DNA of 64,000 nt from Herminiimonas contaminans (GTDB lineage Bacteria > Pseudomonadota > Gammaproteobacteria > Burkholderiales > Burkholderiaceae_D): positions 124,001 to 188,000 of the forward strand of contig NZ_JADOEL010000004.1 of NCBI RefSeq assembly GCF_015645465.1, given 5' to 3'. The notes beneath the pieces are model-generated. The model was not told where the DNA came from. It saw only the letters and a program-made list of their open reading frames with translations, and searched no databases. The position numbers and the translations under genes are program-made. Shown in pieces: positions 10,186 to 19,026 of the stretch. Numbering within the stretch: the first letter of the stretch is position 1; every line of letters starts with the position of its first letter.

Positions 10186-10910
10186 GCACCTCCGACGGCA
10201 ACCAGTTTGGCGCCGCTTGCACCTGGTGTATTGGTGTCGTTGGCACGAGCGCCGGTGACGAACAATGCATGCAGGTCGAAGCCGAATTTATTCAATTTGG
10301 CGATGACTGTCTTGTTACCGCGAACCAGGGCGTTGTAGCCGAAGGTTGCCGGAATCGCGACTGCCAGACCGAGCGCCGTCATGATCAGCGCTTCACCGAC
10401 CGGACCAGCAACTTTATCGATACTCGCCTGACCGGAAGTACCAATCGCGACCAGCGCGTGATAGATGCCCCAAACGGTACCAAACAGACCAACGAACGGT
10501 GCGGTAGAACCAACCGACGCCAGCACTGCCATGCCGCTTTGCAGCTTGGCCGAAGTTTCATCAATAGCCTGGCGCAGGGACAGGGTGATCCAGTCGCTGA
10601 CCGACAGTTGATCGTGCAGATGGCCTTTGTGTGCTTCGTGGTGACGCATGGCGATTACGCCAGCATCAGCGATTGCTGCGAATGGATTGGCTTCGCCCAG
10701 GGTTGCTACACCTTCTGGCAAGCTGGTTGCATCCCAGAATTCGTGACCAGCTGCGCGTGCAGCGCGGCGGTACTGCATCAATTGCAGTGCTTTGGTGGCG
10801 ATGACGTACCACGATGCGATCGACATAGCGACCAGCAATATTGCGACGCCCTTGGTGACAAAGTCACCTTGTGCCCACAAACTTTCTAAACCGTACGGAC
10901 TGACTTCCAT
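10182..10910 (-). CDS. exbB: Biopolymer transport protein ExbB (MotA/TolQ/ExbB family)
   Basis: A 242-aa three-span inner-membrane channel subunit. The first span is near residues 15-38. The conserved pair of C-terminal spans contains LASVGSTAPFVGLFGTVWGI and VGEALIMTALGLAVAIPATF, the family signatures. It pairs with ExbD in a proton-driven rotary motor for TonB. It is 12 bp downstream of tonB and overlaps exbD. Confidence 0.96.
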   Translation of the reverse strand: MEVSPYGLESLWAQGDFVTKGVAILLVAMSIASWYVIATKALQLMQYRRAARAAGHEFWDATSLPEGVATLGEANPFAAIADAGVIAMRHHEAHKGHLHDQLSVSDWITLSLRQAIDETSAKLQSGMAVLASVGSTAPFVGLFGTVWGIYHALVAIGTSGQASIDKVAGPVGEALIMTALGLAVAIPATFGYNALVRGNKTVIAKLNKFGFDLHALFVTGARANDTNTPGASGAKLVAVGGA

Positions 10911-10922
10911 GATGATTCCTTC

Positions 10923-11609
10923 TTATCTATTTAGCGTGAAATTAATTGGTACGATAGCAAAGGCAGGAGCTGGTCTCCCGTCTTCCAAATAAGGCTTGAA
11001 TAATGCGCGCATCACGGCATCCCGTGCTGCATCGTCCATGCGCAATGAGCCTGAAGATTTTTGTACTTCAACTTTCTCGGCGCGGCCTTTTTCATTGATC
11101 AACACACGCAAGGTCACAGTACCTTCGTTACCCATGCGCGCATCGAGCGGCGGGTATACCGGGCGTGGTGGATTGATGTATGAAACACCTGAAATCAGTT
11201 TAGGCGTTGCAGGAACCGATGGTGCTGCTGGCGCGGAAGGCGTTGGTGGCGATGGCGGCTCATTCGATGGCGGCGCCGGGGCAACGTTTTCGGTAATGGC
11301 TTGTGGTGACGGTGCTTCTGTCACTACCGGACGCGGTGTCGGACGCGTGACTTGTTTCTTCACGACCGGAACGGTTTTTGGTTCGGCTGGCTTCGGGGCT
11401 GGAGCAGGCGCAGGTTGTTCAGTAATGAAGTCAGCAAAGATTTCGCGCGGCAAGACTTTAGCGACCTGATGTACCAGGCCACTGCGAAGTGCGTAAAACA
11501 AAGCGATGTGGATCGCAATGATAGCGATCAGGGGCCCGAATCGTCTGAGTTGCTGTGATATGTGAGGCGGTAATAGCGGTGCTGACGACTGGGTTGTTGT
11601 TACGTTCAT
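10923..11609 (-). CDS. tonB: Energy transducer TonB
   Basis: A 228-aa TonB. It has an N-terminal span (about residues 25-45; the motif GPLIAIIAIHIALFY carries the conserved His), a Pro/Ala-rich periplasmic spacer (about 65-145), and a C-terminal TonB domain with NPPRPVYPPLDARMGNEGTV and VEKSSGSLRMDDAA-type sequence. It couples ExbBD to siderophore and haem receptors. It sits between bfd and exbB with very short gaps. Confidence 0.95.
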   Translation of the reverse strand: MNVTTTQSSAPLLPPHISQQLRRFGPLIAIIAIHIALFYALRSGLVHQVAKVLPREIFADFITEQPAPAPAPKPAEPKTVPVVKKQVTRPTPRPVVTEAPSPQAITENVAPAPPSNEPPSPPTPSAPAAPSVPATPKLISGVSYINPPRPVYPPLDARMGNEGTVTLRVLINEKGRAEKVEVQKSSGSLRMDDAARDAVMRALFKPYLEDGRPAPAFAIVPINFTLNR

Positions 11610-11620
11610 AAAGAAATTGC

Positions 11621-11836
11621 TTATGCGGCCAATGCGTTAGGGTGAAACATTATAGGTTGAGTTGGGCGAACCTCTGCAAGGCATTCGCGCAGCACACGTT
11701 TTGCACAGGAGTGGCATTTGCCACAGCAGGTGCCCAAATCCAGCTCATTGCGCAATTGCGACATCGAGGTCGTGCCAGTATCAACCGCCTGGCGTATGTT
11801 CCGCTCGGAAATATTTCTGCAAACACAAACAATCAT
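11621..11836 (-). CDS. bfd: Bacterioferritin-associated ferredoxin
   Basis: A 71-aa Bfd with a [2Fe-2S] cluster that reduces bacterioferritin to release iron. The start MIVCVCRNISE was chosen because the family begins there; 21 upstream codons are open but unlike Bfd. The ligands are C-V-C near residue 4 and C-C-G-K-C near residues 38-42. It lies immediately upstream of tonB, and its partner bacterioferritins are 2-3 kb away. Confidence 0.94.
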   Translation of the reverse strand: MIVCVCRNISERNIRQAVDTGTTSMSQLRNELDLGTCCGKCHSCAKRVLRECLAEVRPTQPIMFHPNALAA

Positions 11837-11901
11837 CGATGCCTCGTGTGACTTTCTTTGTAGGTTAAAAATACAAAAAACGACAGTGCTTTTATACATT
11901 T

Positions 11902-11921
11902 AATGCCGGTTTCCCGGCATT
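11902..11921. other. Hairpin between the 107-aa gene and bfd
   Basis: AATGCCGG-TTTC-CCGGCATT, perfect arms. The T-run lies on the + strand while the genes run on the minus strand, so it is not a standard terminator for them; a processing site in the operon mRNA is possible. Confidence 0.4.
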
Positions 11922-11927
11922 TTTACT

Positions 11928-12248
11928 TCAATTCACACGCGCTCCAGCTACCAGGCGCGTAAACAACTTAAATTTCTCCGGTGGTGGCATAGCTCGTTCA
12001 ACCACCGTTGCCCATTGTTCCGATAACTGTTGGCAGGTTGCGCGTAACACTGGTGCCAGATCGGGCAGATCGGCCAGTGCTTTCAAGTGTCGCTCTATGA
12101 CCGAGGCCAGCTTGATGCACGAACTGCTTTCCTGATTATTCGCGGTGTAATGCGACATCAAGTGTAAAACTGCTGAAACTAATAATTCCGGTTGTGCCGG
12201 TGCTGCGTTAGGCTCCCGTAGTGCCTGCTCCGCTTTTTCGATTGCCAT
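11928..12248 (-). CDS. Hypothetical protein in the hemP-bfd-tonB operon
   Basis: A 106-aa unrecognised protein. The start MAIEKAEQALRE is preceded by a good AAGGAGAG ribosome site, so the 13 open upstream codons are left out. It is soluble and mostly helical by composition, with an SAVLHLMSHYTANNQ segment and a C-terminal basic end. There is no signal peptide or cofactor motif. The operon context between hemP and bfd suggests a role in haem or iron handling, which is inference. Confidence 0.7.
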   Translation of the reverse strand: MAIEKAEQALREPNAAPAQPELLVSAVLHLMSHYTANNQESSSCIKLASVIERHLKALADLPDLAPVLRATCQQLSEQWATVVERAMPPPEKFKLFTRLVAGARVN

Positions 12249-12329
12249 CAAACTCTCCTTTTGGGTTGGTTTGGCTGGCTGGTGCAAAGTGGCGCACGGG
12301 CTGGCTCAGTTGCAAATCGATGCTGCTAG

Positions 12330-12524
12330 TTATGCCGTCAAAATCAATTTATTCAACTGCGTTAAACGGAGGCGATAAATTCGCCCTTCGTGTGCTATTT
12401 CTACTTCGCGCATTTGCCGGAACAGGTCGCGGCTGTTAATGCGTGTTATTGGCTGTTCCATTGCAGCGTTATTACGTAGAGCAGGAACATTTTCCAGTGC
12501 TACACGTGGTGCCGAGATCGCCAT
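12330..12524 (-). CDS. hemP: Hemin uptake protein HemP
   Basis: A 64-aa protein with the HemP pattern at its C-terminus: ITRINSRDLFRQMREVEI then GRIYRLRLTQLNKLILTA. In other betaproteobacteria HemP/HmuP is needed for expression of the haem receptor. The start at 12524 has an AAAAGG ribosome site; an ATG five codons earlier (12539) is an alternative. It is the first gene of the TonB operon, just downstream of the Fur-like box. Confidence 0.85.
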   Translation of the reverse strand: MAISAPRVALENVPALRNNAAMEQPITRINSRDLFRQMREVEIAHEGRIYRLRLTQLNKLILTA

Positions 12525-12540
12525 GATCAACCTTTTCATG

Positions 12541-12563
12541 TAAATGAGAACAATTCGTGTTTA
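12541..12563 (-). promoter_or_regulatory. Fur-like box upstream of hemP
   Basis: AAATGAGAACAATTCGTGTTT closely resembles betaproteobacterial Fur sites (GAGAA-N-ATTC core) and lies directly upstream of hemP. It predicts iron repression of hemP-orf-bfd-tonB-exbB-exbD. Confidence 0.65.
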
Positions 12564-12715
12564 GATTATTCGACATTTGGCGATGGATTGCAAGTTTTTT
12601 CGCTCGGCTTTGCATCGTCGGGAGCTAAATAAATCGGATTTGTGGTGATACGGACAAGGAAAGTTGCCCGAGGGGCATTTCAGCGCCGGAATTGAATGGT
12701 TTCTTAACGCTGGAG

Positions 12716-12749
12716 ATATATACGGCAACCCTGTGGGGTGCCGTATATG
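12716..12749 (-). terminator. Terminator-like hairpin after the GltB-like gene
   Basis: ATATACGGCA and TGCCGTATAT are 10-bp perfect arms around an 11-nt loop, just beyond the stop codon of the minus-strand gene (coordinates may be off by one). The T-tract is poor. Confidence 0.5.
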
Positions 12750-12759
12750 AGGGGGCTTT

Positions 12760-14388
12760 TTAATGGATGGGGCTGAAGGATTCAGCTTGCGCGATAGGCC
12801 AGTATTTACCAAAGACTTCCGGCAATTCACGCTCAGGATTTGCTTCGCTGAGTAATTGGCCGGACTCTAAATAAGGCAGCAGTGCGGAAGCGAGTTTGAC
12901 CTGATTCGCCGAGACGCGGCGTACCAGGTGATGTGGTCGCAGTTCGGAAGGATGATGCAAGCCTGCGGCTGCGATCAGTTCAGCGAGCGCTTTTAATGTA
13001 TTGCGATGGAAATTGGCGACGCGTTCGGCTTTGTCCGGCACAACCAGCGCGCGCTGGCGCAGATTGTCTTGGGTAGCGATGCCGGTAGGGCAGCGATCTG
13101 TATGGCAGCTCTGTGATTGTATGCAGCCGAGGGCAAACATAAAGCCACGTGCCGAGTTGCACCAGTCTGCACCGAGTGCCAGTGTGCGCACGATATCAAA
13201 TGCAGTAACGATTTTGCCGGACGCGCCTATCTTGACCTTGTCGCGTAGCTTGGCACCTACTAGCGTGTTATGCGCGAGCAAGAGCGCTTCCTGCAGCGGT
13301 ACGCCGACATGATCGGTGAACTCGACAGGTGCTGCGCCAGTGCCGCCTTCGCCGCCGTCTATTACGATGAAGTCAGGTGTGATGCCGGTCGCCAGCATGG
13401 CTTTCACGATGCCGAAGAATTCCCATGGATGGCCGACTGCCAGCTTGAAGCCCGTTGGTTTGCCGCTGGAGAGCGTGCGCAGTTGTTCTATGAATTGCAG
13501 CAAACCTATAGGTGAGTCAAACGCGGAATGCGACGAAGGGGAGACGCAATCCACGCCCAGTGGCACACCACGTGCAGCGGCGATCTCGGGTGACACTTTC
13601 GCACCAGGCAACACGCCGCCATGACCGGGTTTGGCACCCTGCGATAACTTCACTTCTATCATCTTGACCTGAGGCAGTTGCGCATTCAGCGCAAATTTTT
13701 CCGGCGAAAAACTACCGTCGTCATTGCGACAGCCGAAGTAACCAGAGCCTATCTCCCACACCAAATCACCACCTGCTTCGTTCGCATTCTCCGGGCGATG
13801 GTAGCGGCTGATACTGCCCTCGCCAGTGTCGTGCATGAAGCCGCCTTTTTGCGCGCCTTGATTCAGTGCGCGTATCGCATTCGCTGACAGTGCGCCAAAG
13901 CTCATCGCAGAGATATTGAATATGCTGGCCGAATACGGTTGAGCACGATCCTCGCCTATCGTGATGCGGAAGTCGTGCGCCCCGACTTTCGCAGGTGCGA
14001 TCGAATGGTTGATCCATTCATAGTCGCTTTGGTAGACATCCATCTGTGTGCCAAAAGGGCGCTTGTCGATTGCTTGTTTGGCGCGCTGATACACCAGCGA
14101 GCGCTGGTTGCGCGAGAACGGATTGGGTGCGGCGTCGTCTTCCAGGAAATACTGGCGTATCTCCGGACGCACCGATTCAAACATATAGCGGAAGTGCCCG
14201 AGAATGGGGTAATTGCGCAGCACCGCGCGCTTGGTTTGCAATACGTCGCCAATGCCGACGACAGTGAGGAAACCAAACAGTGCAACCAGCCACCAGGCGC
14301 CATCGAAATGTGGGGTGCAGAAGAGGGAGGCGATGAAGAGCAAGGCGGATGCGACGAGAGCCAGGTAACCGATGGGGAACAAACGCAT
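12760..14388 (-). CDS. FMN-binding glutamate synthase-like protein with membrane anchor
   Basis: A 542-aa single-domain relative of the FMN/glutamate-synthase domain of GltB. The start MRLFPIGYLALVASALL begins two predicted membrane spans (about residues 5-55); 19 upstream open codons are ignored. The TIM-barrel region has SAMSFGALSANAIRALN, VIDGGEGGTGAAP (phosphate-binding glycines) and the cluster motif C-x5-C-x4-C in GCIQSQSCHTDRCPTG, matching the [3Fe-4S] ligands of GltB. No glutaminase domain is present, so the true reaction is unknown. It stands alone, ended by the hairpin at 12716-12749. Confidence 0.85.
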   Translation of the reverse strand: MRLFPIGYLALVASALLFIASLFCTPHFDGAWWLVALFGFLTVVGIGDVLQTKRAVLRNYPILGHFRYMFESVRPEIRQYFLEDDAAPNPFSRNQRSLVYQRAKQAIDKRPFGTQMDVYQSDYEWINHSIAPAKVGAHDFRITIGEDRAQPYSASIFNISAMSFGALSANAIRALNQGAQKGGFMHDTGEGSISRYHRPENANEAGGDLVWEIGSGYFGCRNDDGSFSPEKFALNAQLPQVKMIEVKLSQGAKPGHGGVLPGAKVSPEIAAARGVPLGVDCVSPSSHSAFDSPIGLLQFIEQLRTLSSGKPTGFKLAVGHPWEFFGIVKAMLATGITPDFIVIDGGEGGTGAAPVEFTDHVGVPLQEALLLAHNTLVGAKLRDKVKIGASGKIVTAFDIVRTLALGADWCNSARGFMFALGCIQSQSCHTDRCPTGIATQDNLRQRALVVPDKAERVANFHRNTLKALAELIAAAGLHHPSELRPHHLVRRVSANQVKLASALLPYLESGQLLSEANPERELPEVFGKYWPIAQAESFSPIH

Positions 14389-14745
14389 TTTTTCTCCGAA
14401 CAAAATGGCAGTGCATGCCGATGAATTGCGAGACAGTGTACACAAGGACCAATGAAATGACTTTGCCGACGTTTTCTAGAGAACTATCTGGATTCATAAG
14501 GCATTCACGCTACTTTTTGTCTATCCCATAAAAATGGCATTGTATTTTGGAAACTATCTGGATAGTCTTCGTTAGTAAAAATATGTGGCCTCCGTGCCGC
14601 AAACTATAAAAAACGCTAGCTATAGCAAAGGGAAGAGCACGTGTTCTATCTGCGAATTTATTCAATGCACGCCAGCTAAGCGCTGTCGACCGCTTGACGC
14701 CGGGCTACCGGTATCCATTTCTACTCCTTCAATTCTGGATTTTTT
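14389..14745. other. Gene-free region upstream of the lipoprotein operon, with a direct repeat
   Basis: About 360 bp without a believable gene. The 12-mer AACTATCTGGAT occurs twice, at 14482-14493 and 14552-14563, exactly 70 bp apart. It probably contains the divergent promoters for the GltB-like gene and the CsgG-like operon. Confidence 0.5.
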
Positions 14746-15705
14746 ATGTCAATTAAATGGCTTTTTATAGCGTCGCCGATATTTCTTGGCGCGTGTGCAG
14801 TGACATCTACCCCAACTCAGCCAGTTGAGGCACCCGTAAGTCGCGCACAACAGATCGAAGCGCAAAAACAGGTGGCCGCACCTCAAGTGAAGACGCTGAA
14901 GCGAAAAATTGCGATCGGTCGCTTTACTAACGAAACCCGCTACGGCAAGACCTTCCAGGTTGATGCCAACCTGGATCCATTGGGCAAACAAGCGTCGGAT
15001 ATGTTGAATAGCCGCCTTATCAGCTCAAACAAATTCCTGACCTTTGAGCGTTCTGATCTCGAAAAAATCAAAAATGAACAAGCGTTGCTGAAAGAAGGAA
15101 ACTTGATCGGCGTAGATACATTGATTCTTGGTTCTGTTACTGAGTTTGGTCGTAGCACGACCGGGAAATCCGGATTCCTGAGCGCGACAAAAATACAGAC
15201 TGCACGCGCAAAAATCGAAATTCGTTTGGTTGATGCACGTACCGGTTTTTTGTTCTTTACGGCAACAGGAACGGGTGAGGCGACTAGTGAGTCGGGTGAG
15301 ATTGCCGGTTTCGGTAGCAAGGCTGATTACGACGGTACGTTGAATGATCGGGCGATCGGCGCCGCGATCTCGGATGTACAGAATGCGTTGATCGCCAAGC
15401 TTGAGGAGCGCCCTTGGCGCACTGACATTCTCAAAGTGAATGGCAAGCAGGTCTTTGTTTCTGGTGGCGCCCGTCAAGGTTTGAAGGTTGGTGACACCTT
15501 GGCCGTGATGCAGCAGGGTGAAACGGTAAGTAGCAAACAAACCGGCTTTGCCATCACTTTGCCACCGACCAAGGTCGGTACTTTGCGCATTACTGGCTTG
15601 TTCGGAGATAACGAAACAAATGAAGGTGCAATCGCTGATCTCGTTTCGGGTAGCGCAGTTCCGGCCAAAGGTTCGACGATATTTGTTGCTGAAAACAAGG
15701 ATTAA
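14746..15705 (+). CDS. CsgG/HfaB-like outer-membrane lipoprotein
   Basis: A 319-aa lipoprotein with signal peptide and lipobox FLGAC (Cys17). The CsgG-like core has KRKIAIGRFTNETRYGK, SNKFLTFERSDLEKI and GVDTLILGSVTEFGRS, as in CsgG-family proteins, which in curli secretion form an outer-membrane pore; here there are no curli genes. The C-terminal part (from about residue 225, ILKVNGKQVFVSGGARQGLK) is an added beta domain. It is the first of four lipoprotein genes, so an envelope complex is likely. Confidence 0.85.
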   Translation: MSIKWLFIASPIFLGACAVTSTPTQPVEAPVSRAQQIEAQKQVAAPQVKTLKRKIAIGRFTNETRYGKTFQVDANLDPLGKQASDMLNSRLISSNKFLTFERSDLEKIKNEQALLKEGNLIGVDTLILGSVTEFGRSTTGKSGFLSATKIQTARAKIEIRLVDARTGFLFFTATGTGEATSESGEIAGFGSKADYDGTLNDRAIGAAISDVQNALIAKLEERPWRTDILKVNGKQVFVSGGARQGLKVGDTLAVMQQGETVSSKQTGFAITLPPTKVGTLRITGLFGDNETNEGAIADLVSGSAVPAKGSTIFVAENKD

Positions 15706-15710
15706 TAGAG

Positions 15711-16022
15711 ATGAAAACTTATTTTGTAATGGCGCTCGCCTTGATGCTGAGCGCATGTGCGCTACCCGAAACCTCAGTTAAAACTGGTTCGCCACGTCCT
15801 ACCCTGATTATTAAAGGTGCACCAGTTGGTTCAGTTCTGGTGGTCGATGGTTTGGTGATGGGGCAGGCGGAACAATTCAATGGCGCACCTAACGAGCTGA
15901 TAGTCGAAGAGGGCTTGCATCAAGTGGAGATCAAGCAGGGTAATGTCACTTTGCATGCCGAGAAAGCTGTCGTCAGCAATGGTGAATCTCGCACGGTAAC
16001 GGTTAATGCGGGAGGTCGATAA
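15711..16022 (+). CDS. Small lipoprotein with PEGA-like fold
   Basis: A 103-aa predicted lipoprotein; the lipobox is LSAC (Cys16). The mature part, LIIKGAPVGSVLVVDGLVMG then ELIVEEGLHQVEIKQG, has the spacing of PEGA-type beta domains. The function is not known. It starts 5 bp after the CsgG-like gene, and its stop codon overlaps the start of the next gene (TAATG), implying coupled translation. Confidence 0.8.
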   Translation: MKTYFVMALALMLSACALPETSVKTGSPRPTLIIKGAPVGSVLVVDGLVMGQAEQFNGAPNELIVEEGLHQVEIKQGNVTLHAEKAVVSNGESRTVTVNAGGR

Positions 16023-16393
16023 TGCGTCTGCACTCATTGCTGGCTTTATCTGTTTCCTTGCTTTTGACTGCTTGCGCTGCGCCTGCCAAATATAACTGGG
16101 GCAATTACGAAGGCTCTTTGTATTCGTATTACAAGGACACGTCCAAATCGGCGGAGCATGCGGCCGAATTGCAGCGCACGATTGCGGATTCTGAGGCGAC
16201 CGGGAAACCGATTGCGCCGGGACTCTATGCTGAATATGGTTTTCTGATGCTGCAGGAAGGCAAGTCCAAGGATGCGATATCGCAGTTTGAAAAAGAAAAG
16301 GCAAAGTGGCCGGAATCGACGTATCTGATGGATAACCTGATTCGCATCGCTTCAAATTCCGCAACTCAACAATCTGCTGCACGTAAGGAGTAA
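16022..16393 (+). CDS. DUF4810-like lipoprotein
   Basis: A 123-aa lipoprotein with lipobox LTAC (Cys18). The mature protein begins YNWGNYEGSLYSYYKD and has the helix-turn-helix pattern PGLYAEYGFLMLQEGKSKDA of TPR-like repeats, characteristic of the DUF4810 family. It is always found next to CsgG-like and DUF799 genes in this type of operon. It is preceded by a GGAGGT ribosome site. Confidence 0.82.
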   Translation: MRLHSLLALSVSLLLTACAAPAKYNWGNYEGSLYSYYKDTSKSAEHAAELQRTIADSEATGKPIAPGLYAEYGFLMLQEGKSKDAISQFEKEKAKWPESTYLMDNLIRIASNSATQQSAARKE

Positions 16394-16399
16394 CCGGAG

Positions 16400-17068
16400 A
16401 TGTCACGAAATATTAAAGCGTTGTTGCTGTGTGTGTTGGTTTTAGGCTTGAGCGGTTGCGCGACGCAAATGAGCAAAAAGAAGGATTACACCGATTTGCG
16501 CACGGAAGCGCCTCGTTCGATCCTGGTAGTGCCTGCGATTAATCGCAGTGTGGAGGTGAATGCTCCTGACTACTTCCTGTCCACTATTTCTCGTCCTCTG
16601 GCTGAACGTGGCTATTACGTTTTCCCGGTGCATCTGGTTAAGCGCATGATGGAGGACGACGGCCTGAACGACGCGGATATGGTGCATGCAGGTGATCCGC
16701 AAAGAATGGGCAAGATGTTTGGTTCTGACGCGGTCATGTACATCACGATCGAGCGTTGGGATGCGCAATACGTGGTCTTCTCAACGACTGTTACGGTCGA
16801 AATGAACTATGTACTGAAGAGTACTTCAAGTGGTCAGACCTTGTGGAGCAATACCCAGAAACTGGTCTATCAACCGCAAAACAATAATTCCGGTGGCGGG
16901 ATAGCCGGCTTGATTGCGCAGGCGGTGGTGGCGGCGGTTGCGAAGGCTGCACCCAACTATGTGCCTTTGGCACAGCAGGCAAATGCGCTTGCGGTAACTA
17001 CCAAAGGGCAGGGCTTACCAGCAGGGCCATATATCGACTTGTATCAAAAGGATCAGGCTGACTTCTGA
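16400..17068 (+). CDS. DUF799 family lipoprotein (GNA1162-like)
   Basis: A 222-aa lipoprotein with lipobox LSGC (Cys20). The motifs SILVVPAINRSVEVNAPDYF and LAERGYYVFPVHLVKRMM, and a Gly/Ala-rich segment GGGIAGLIAQAVVAAVAKA, match the DUF799 family, which includes the Neisseria surface lipoprotein GNA1162. It is the last gene of the operon; with its neighbours it may form an outer-membrane assembly. The function is unproven. Confidence 0.85.
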   Translation: MSRNIKALLLCVLVLGLSGCATQMSKKKDYTDLRTEAPRSILVVPAINRSVEVNAPDYFLSTISRPLAERGYYVFPVHLVKRMMEDDGLNDADMVHAGDPQRMGKMFGSDAVMYITIERWDAQYVVFSTTVTVEMNYVLKSTSSGQTLWSNTQKLVYQPQNNNSGGGIAGLIAQAVVAAVAKAAPNYVPLAQQANALAVTTKGQGLPAGPYIDLYQKDQADF

Positions 17069-17079
17069 TTTGTTCGGAT

Positions 17080-17117
17080 ATCGAATAGTGATCAGCGAAC
17101 CGGTCACTATTCGATAG
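17080..17117. terminator. Inverted repeat between DUF799 and mnmA
   Basis: ATCGAATAGTGA (17080-17091) and TCACTATTCGAT (17104-17115) are perfect 12-bp arms at the meeting point of two convergent genes. It probably acts as a shared terminator despite weak T-runs. Confidence 0.65.
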
Positions 17118-17118
17118 T

Positions 17119-18237
17119 TTAGGCGGGGATGGAAGAAGTATTGATGATGCCGCCGCCCAGGCAAACATCACCTTGATACAGCACTGCCGATTGTCCGGGT
17201 GTGACCGCCCATTGTGGTGTGGCGAAGGCGAGGGAGAAGCCTTCGGCATCGCTGCGCTGTTCGCAGGCGACGTCGGCCTGGCGATAGCGCGTTTTGGCTG
17301 ATACTGATATCTCGCTAGGTGGAGCACCCGCGATCCAGCTTATCTGGCCGGCGCTCAGCTCGGACGACAGCAGCCATGGATGATCATGGCCTTGCACTAT
17401 ATATAGAGTGTTGGTCGCGACATCTTTGCGCGCCACATACCAGGGCTCACTATTGCCATCAGTATTTTTGTGCGACTTCATGCCGCCCAGGCCTATGCCT
17501 TTGCGTTGCCCCAGCGTGTAGAAGCTCAATCCTACGTGTTCGCCAACGGTGACGCCGTCCGGTGTCTTCATCGGCCCTGGCTGATACGACAGGTAGCGAT
17601 TCAGGAATTCGCGGAACGGGCGTTCGCCGATGAAGCAGATGCCGGTCGAATCCTTTTTGGTGGCGTTCGGCAATTTCAATTGTTCCGCGATCTTGCGTAC
17701 TTCGGTTTTACGGATTTCGCCGAGCGGGAACAGGGTCTTCGATAGCTGCGCCTGATTCAGACGGTGCAAGAAGTAGCTTTGATCCTTGCTGGCATCGACT
17801 GCTTTCAGCAGTTCGACGCGACCGGCATCCGGACCTGATGTCACTTCGCGCACGCGCGCGTAATGGCCGGTGGCGATCATGTCGGCACCGAGCAGCATGG
17901 CGTGGTCGAGGAAAGCCTTGAATTTGATTTCGGCGTTGCACAGTACGTCCGGATTCGGAGTACGACCAGCCTGGTATTCGCGCAGGAATTCGGCGAAGAC
18001 ACGGTCTTTGTATTCGGAAGCGAAATTCACTGCTTCGATATCGACGCCGACGACGTCAGCCACGCTGGCAGCATCTATCCAGTCCTGGCGTGTCGAGCAA
18101 TATTCGGAATCGTCGTCATCTTCCCAGTTCTTCATGAAGAGACCGATGACTTCATACCCTTGTTCTTTTAACAGCCAGGCAGAAACGGACGAGTCGACAC
18201 CACCGGACATACCGATGACGACACGTTTTTTAGCCAT
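17119..18237 (-). CDS. mnmA: tRNA 2-thiouridine(34) synthase MnmA
   Basis: A 372-aa ATP-dependent thiolase that makes 2-thiouridine at the wobble position of Lys, Glu and Gln tRNAs. It has the PP-loop [17 protein letters not shown] near the N-terminus, the catalytic Cys pair in [12 protein letters not shown] and [12 protein letters not shown], and the family closing region. It overlaps the upstream Nudix gene by 8 bp, so the two are cotranscribed. Confidence 0.97.
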   Translation of the reverse strand: MAKKRVVIGMSGGVDSSVSAWLLKEQGYEVIGLFMKNWEDDDDSEYCSTRQDWIDAASVADVVGVDIEAVNFASEYKDRVFAEFLREYQAGRTPNPDVLCNAEIKFKAFLDHAMLLGADMIATGHYARVREVTSGPDAGRVELLKAVDASKDQSYFLHRLNQAQLSKTLFPLGEIRKTEVRKIAEQLKLPNATKKDSTGICFIGERPFREFLNRYLSYQPGPMKTPDGVTVGEHVGLSFYTLGQRKGIGLGGMKSHKNTDGNSEPWYVARKDVATNTLYIVQGHDHPWLLSSELSAGQISWIAGAPPSEISVSAKTRYRQADVACEQRSDAEGFSLAFATPQWAVTPGQSAVLYQGDVCLGGGIINTSSIPA

Positions 18238-18718
18238 TATTTACTACCTCGTAGATGGATGGGTGCGTGATGAGCAGCGACAGCGGCGCGCGCTTGCCAG
18301 CCAGATAGTCATCAACGCGTTGTAATACCGAAGGGCTGCGATGCTTTTCCCGGGTCGCGACCAGTTCGTCGTAGCTCATCCAGACCGCGCGCAGGATGCC
18401 GACATCTAGCGCCTGGTCGTGTTTGGCGCCGACTTCGCCGCAAAAGGTAAAGCTTAGATAAGTGACATCATGTCCGGTGCGGGCAGAGACATAGCGCGAC
18501 ATATACATGCCAACCAGGGCGGTAGGGGTGAAATCGTGAGCGGTTTCCTCCAGCGTTTCCCGGACGACGGCTTCTTCCAGCGATTCATGCGGGTCCAGAT
18601 GACCGGCAGGCTGGTTAAAGCGTACGCCTTCACTGGTCTCTTCTTCTACCAGCAGGAAATGCCCATTACGCTCGGCGACGGCAGCAACAGTGACAGATGG
18701 TTTCCAGATATCAGGCAT
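18230..18718 (-). CDS. Nudix hydrolase (NudJ-like)
   Basis: A 162-aa Nudix protein. The Nudix box reads [20 protein letters not shown] with the expected G-x5-E-x7-RE-x2-EE pattern; the Gly late in the box is Ala. In E. coli NudJ acts on thiamine pyrophosphate precursors and nucleoside di/triphosphates; the substrate here is unknown. It is the first gene of a two-gene unit with mnmA, an arrangement common in proteobacteria. Confidence 0.9.
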   Translation of the reverse strand: MPDIWKPSVTVAAVAERNGHFLLVEEETSEGVRFNQPAGHLDPHESLEEAVVRETLEETAHDFTPTALVGMYMSRYVSARTGHDVTYLSFTFCGEVGAKHDQALDVGILRAVWMSYDELVATREKHRSPSVLQRVDDYLAGKRAPLSLLITHPSIYEVVNNG

Positions 18719-18870
18719 AGGGTCCCTCGGAATAACCCGCTATTTTAGCGCGCACCAAGGAAAGTTGCCCGCAATGTTTCCCCGACTGAAAATATTGTAA
18801 TAAAATGAGTCAGGTCAAGATTGCTCAACTTTTGTCTTTGCTATGCTGGGCATTTGGCCTTATGCTTATC

Positions 18871-19013
18871 AGTTCGCTTCCTTGTAAAACCCCTACGGAA
18901 GTTGGCAGGTGCTAGCCCGACCCGGGTAAATACCCTGCCGCTGAGCGGAAATTTCGCTGCAGGAACATATGGTTGACTGCCTCACATACCGTGGAAGCGC
19001 AGCGCCAGGAACT
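18871..19013 (+). ncRNA. Candidate structured leader RNA upstream of panD
   Basis: The segment has several mutually exclusive pairings. AGTTC-GCTTCC (18871-18881) can pair with GGAAGC (18993-18998) plus GAACT (19009-19013), closing the whole domain; GGCAGG (18904-18909) pairs with CCTGCC; and CCTGC with GCAGG around an AGCG...CGCT hairpin. CTTCC can alternatively pair with GGAAG at 18897-18901. I do not recognise a known riboswitch or 6S RNA consensus. It could be a novel cis-regulatory element or a small RNA. Confidence 0.4.
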
Positions 19014-19026
19014 ACACATTAATTGA

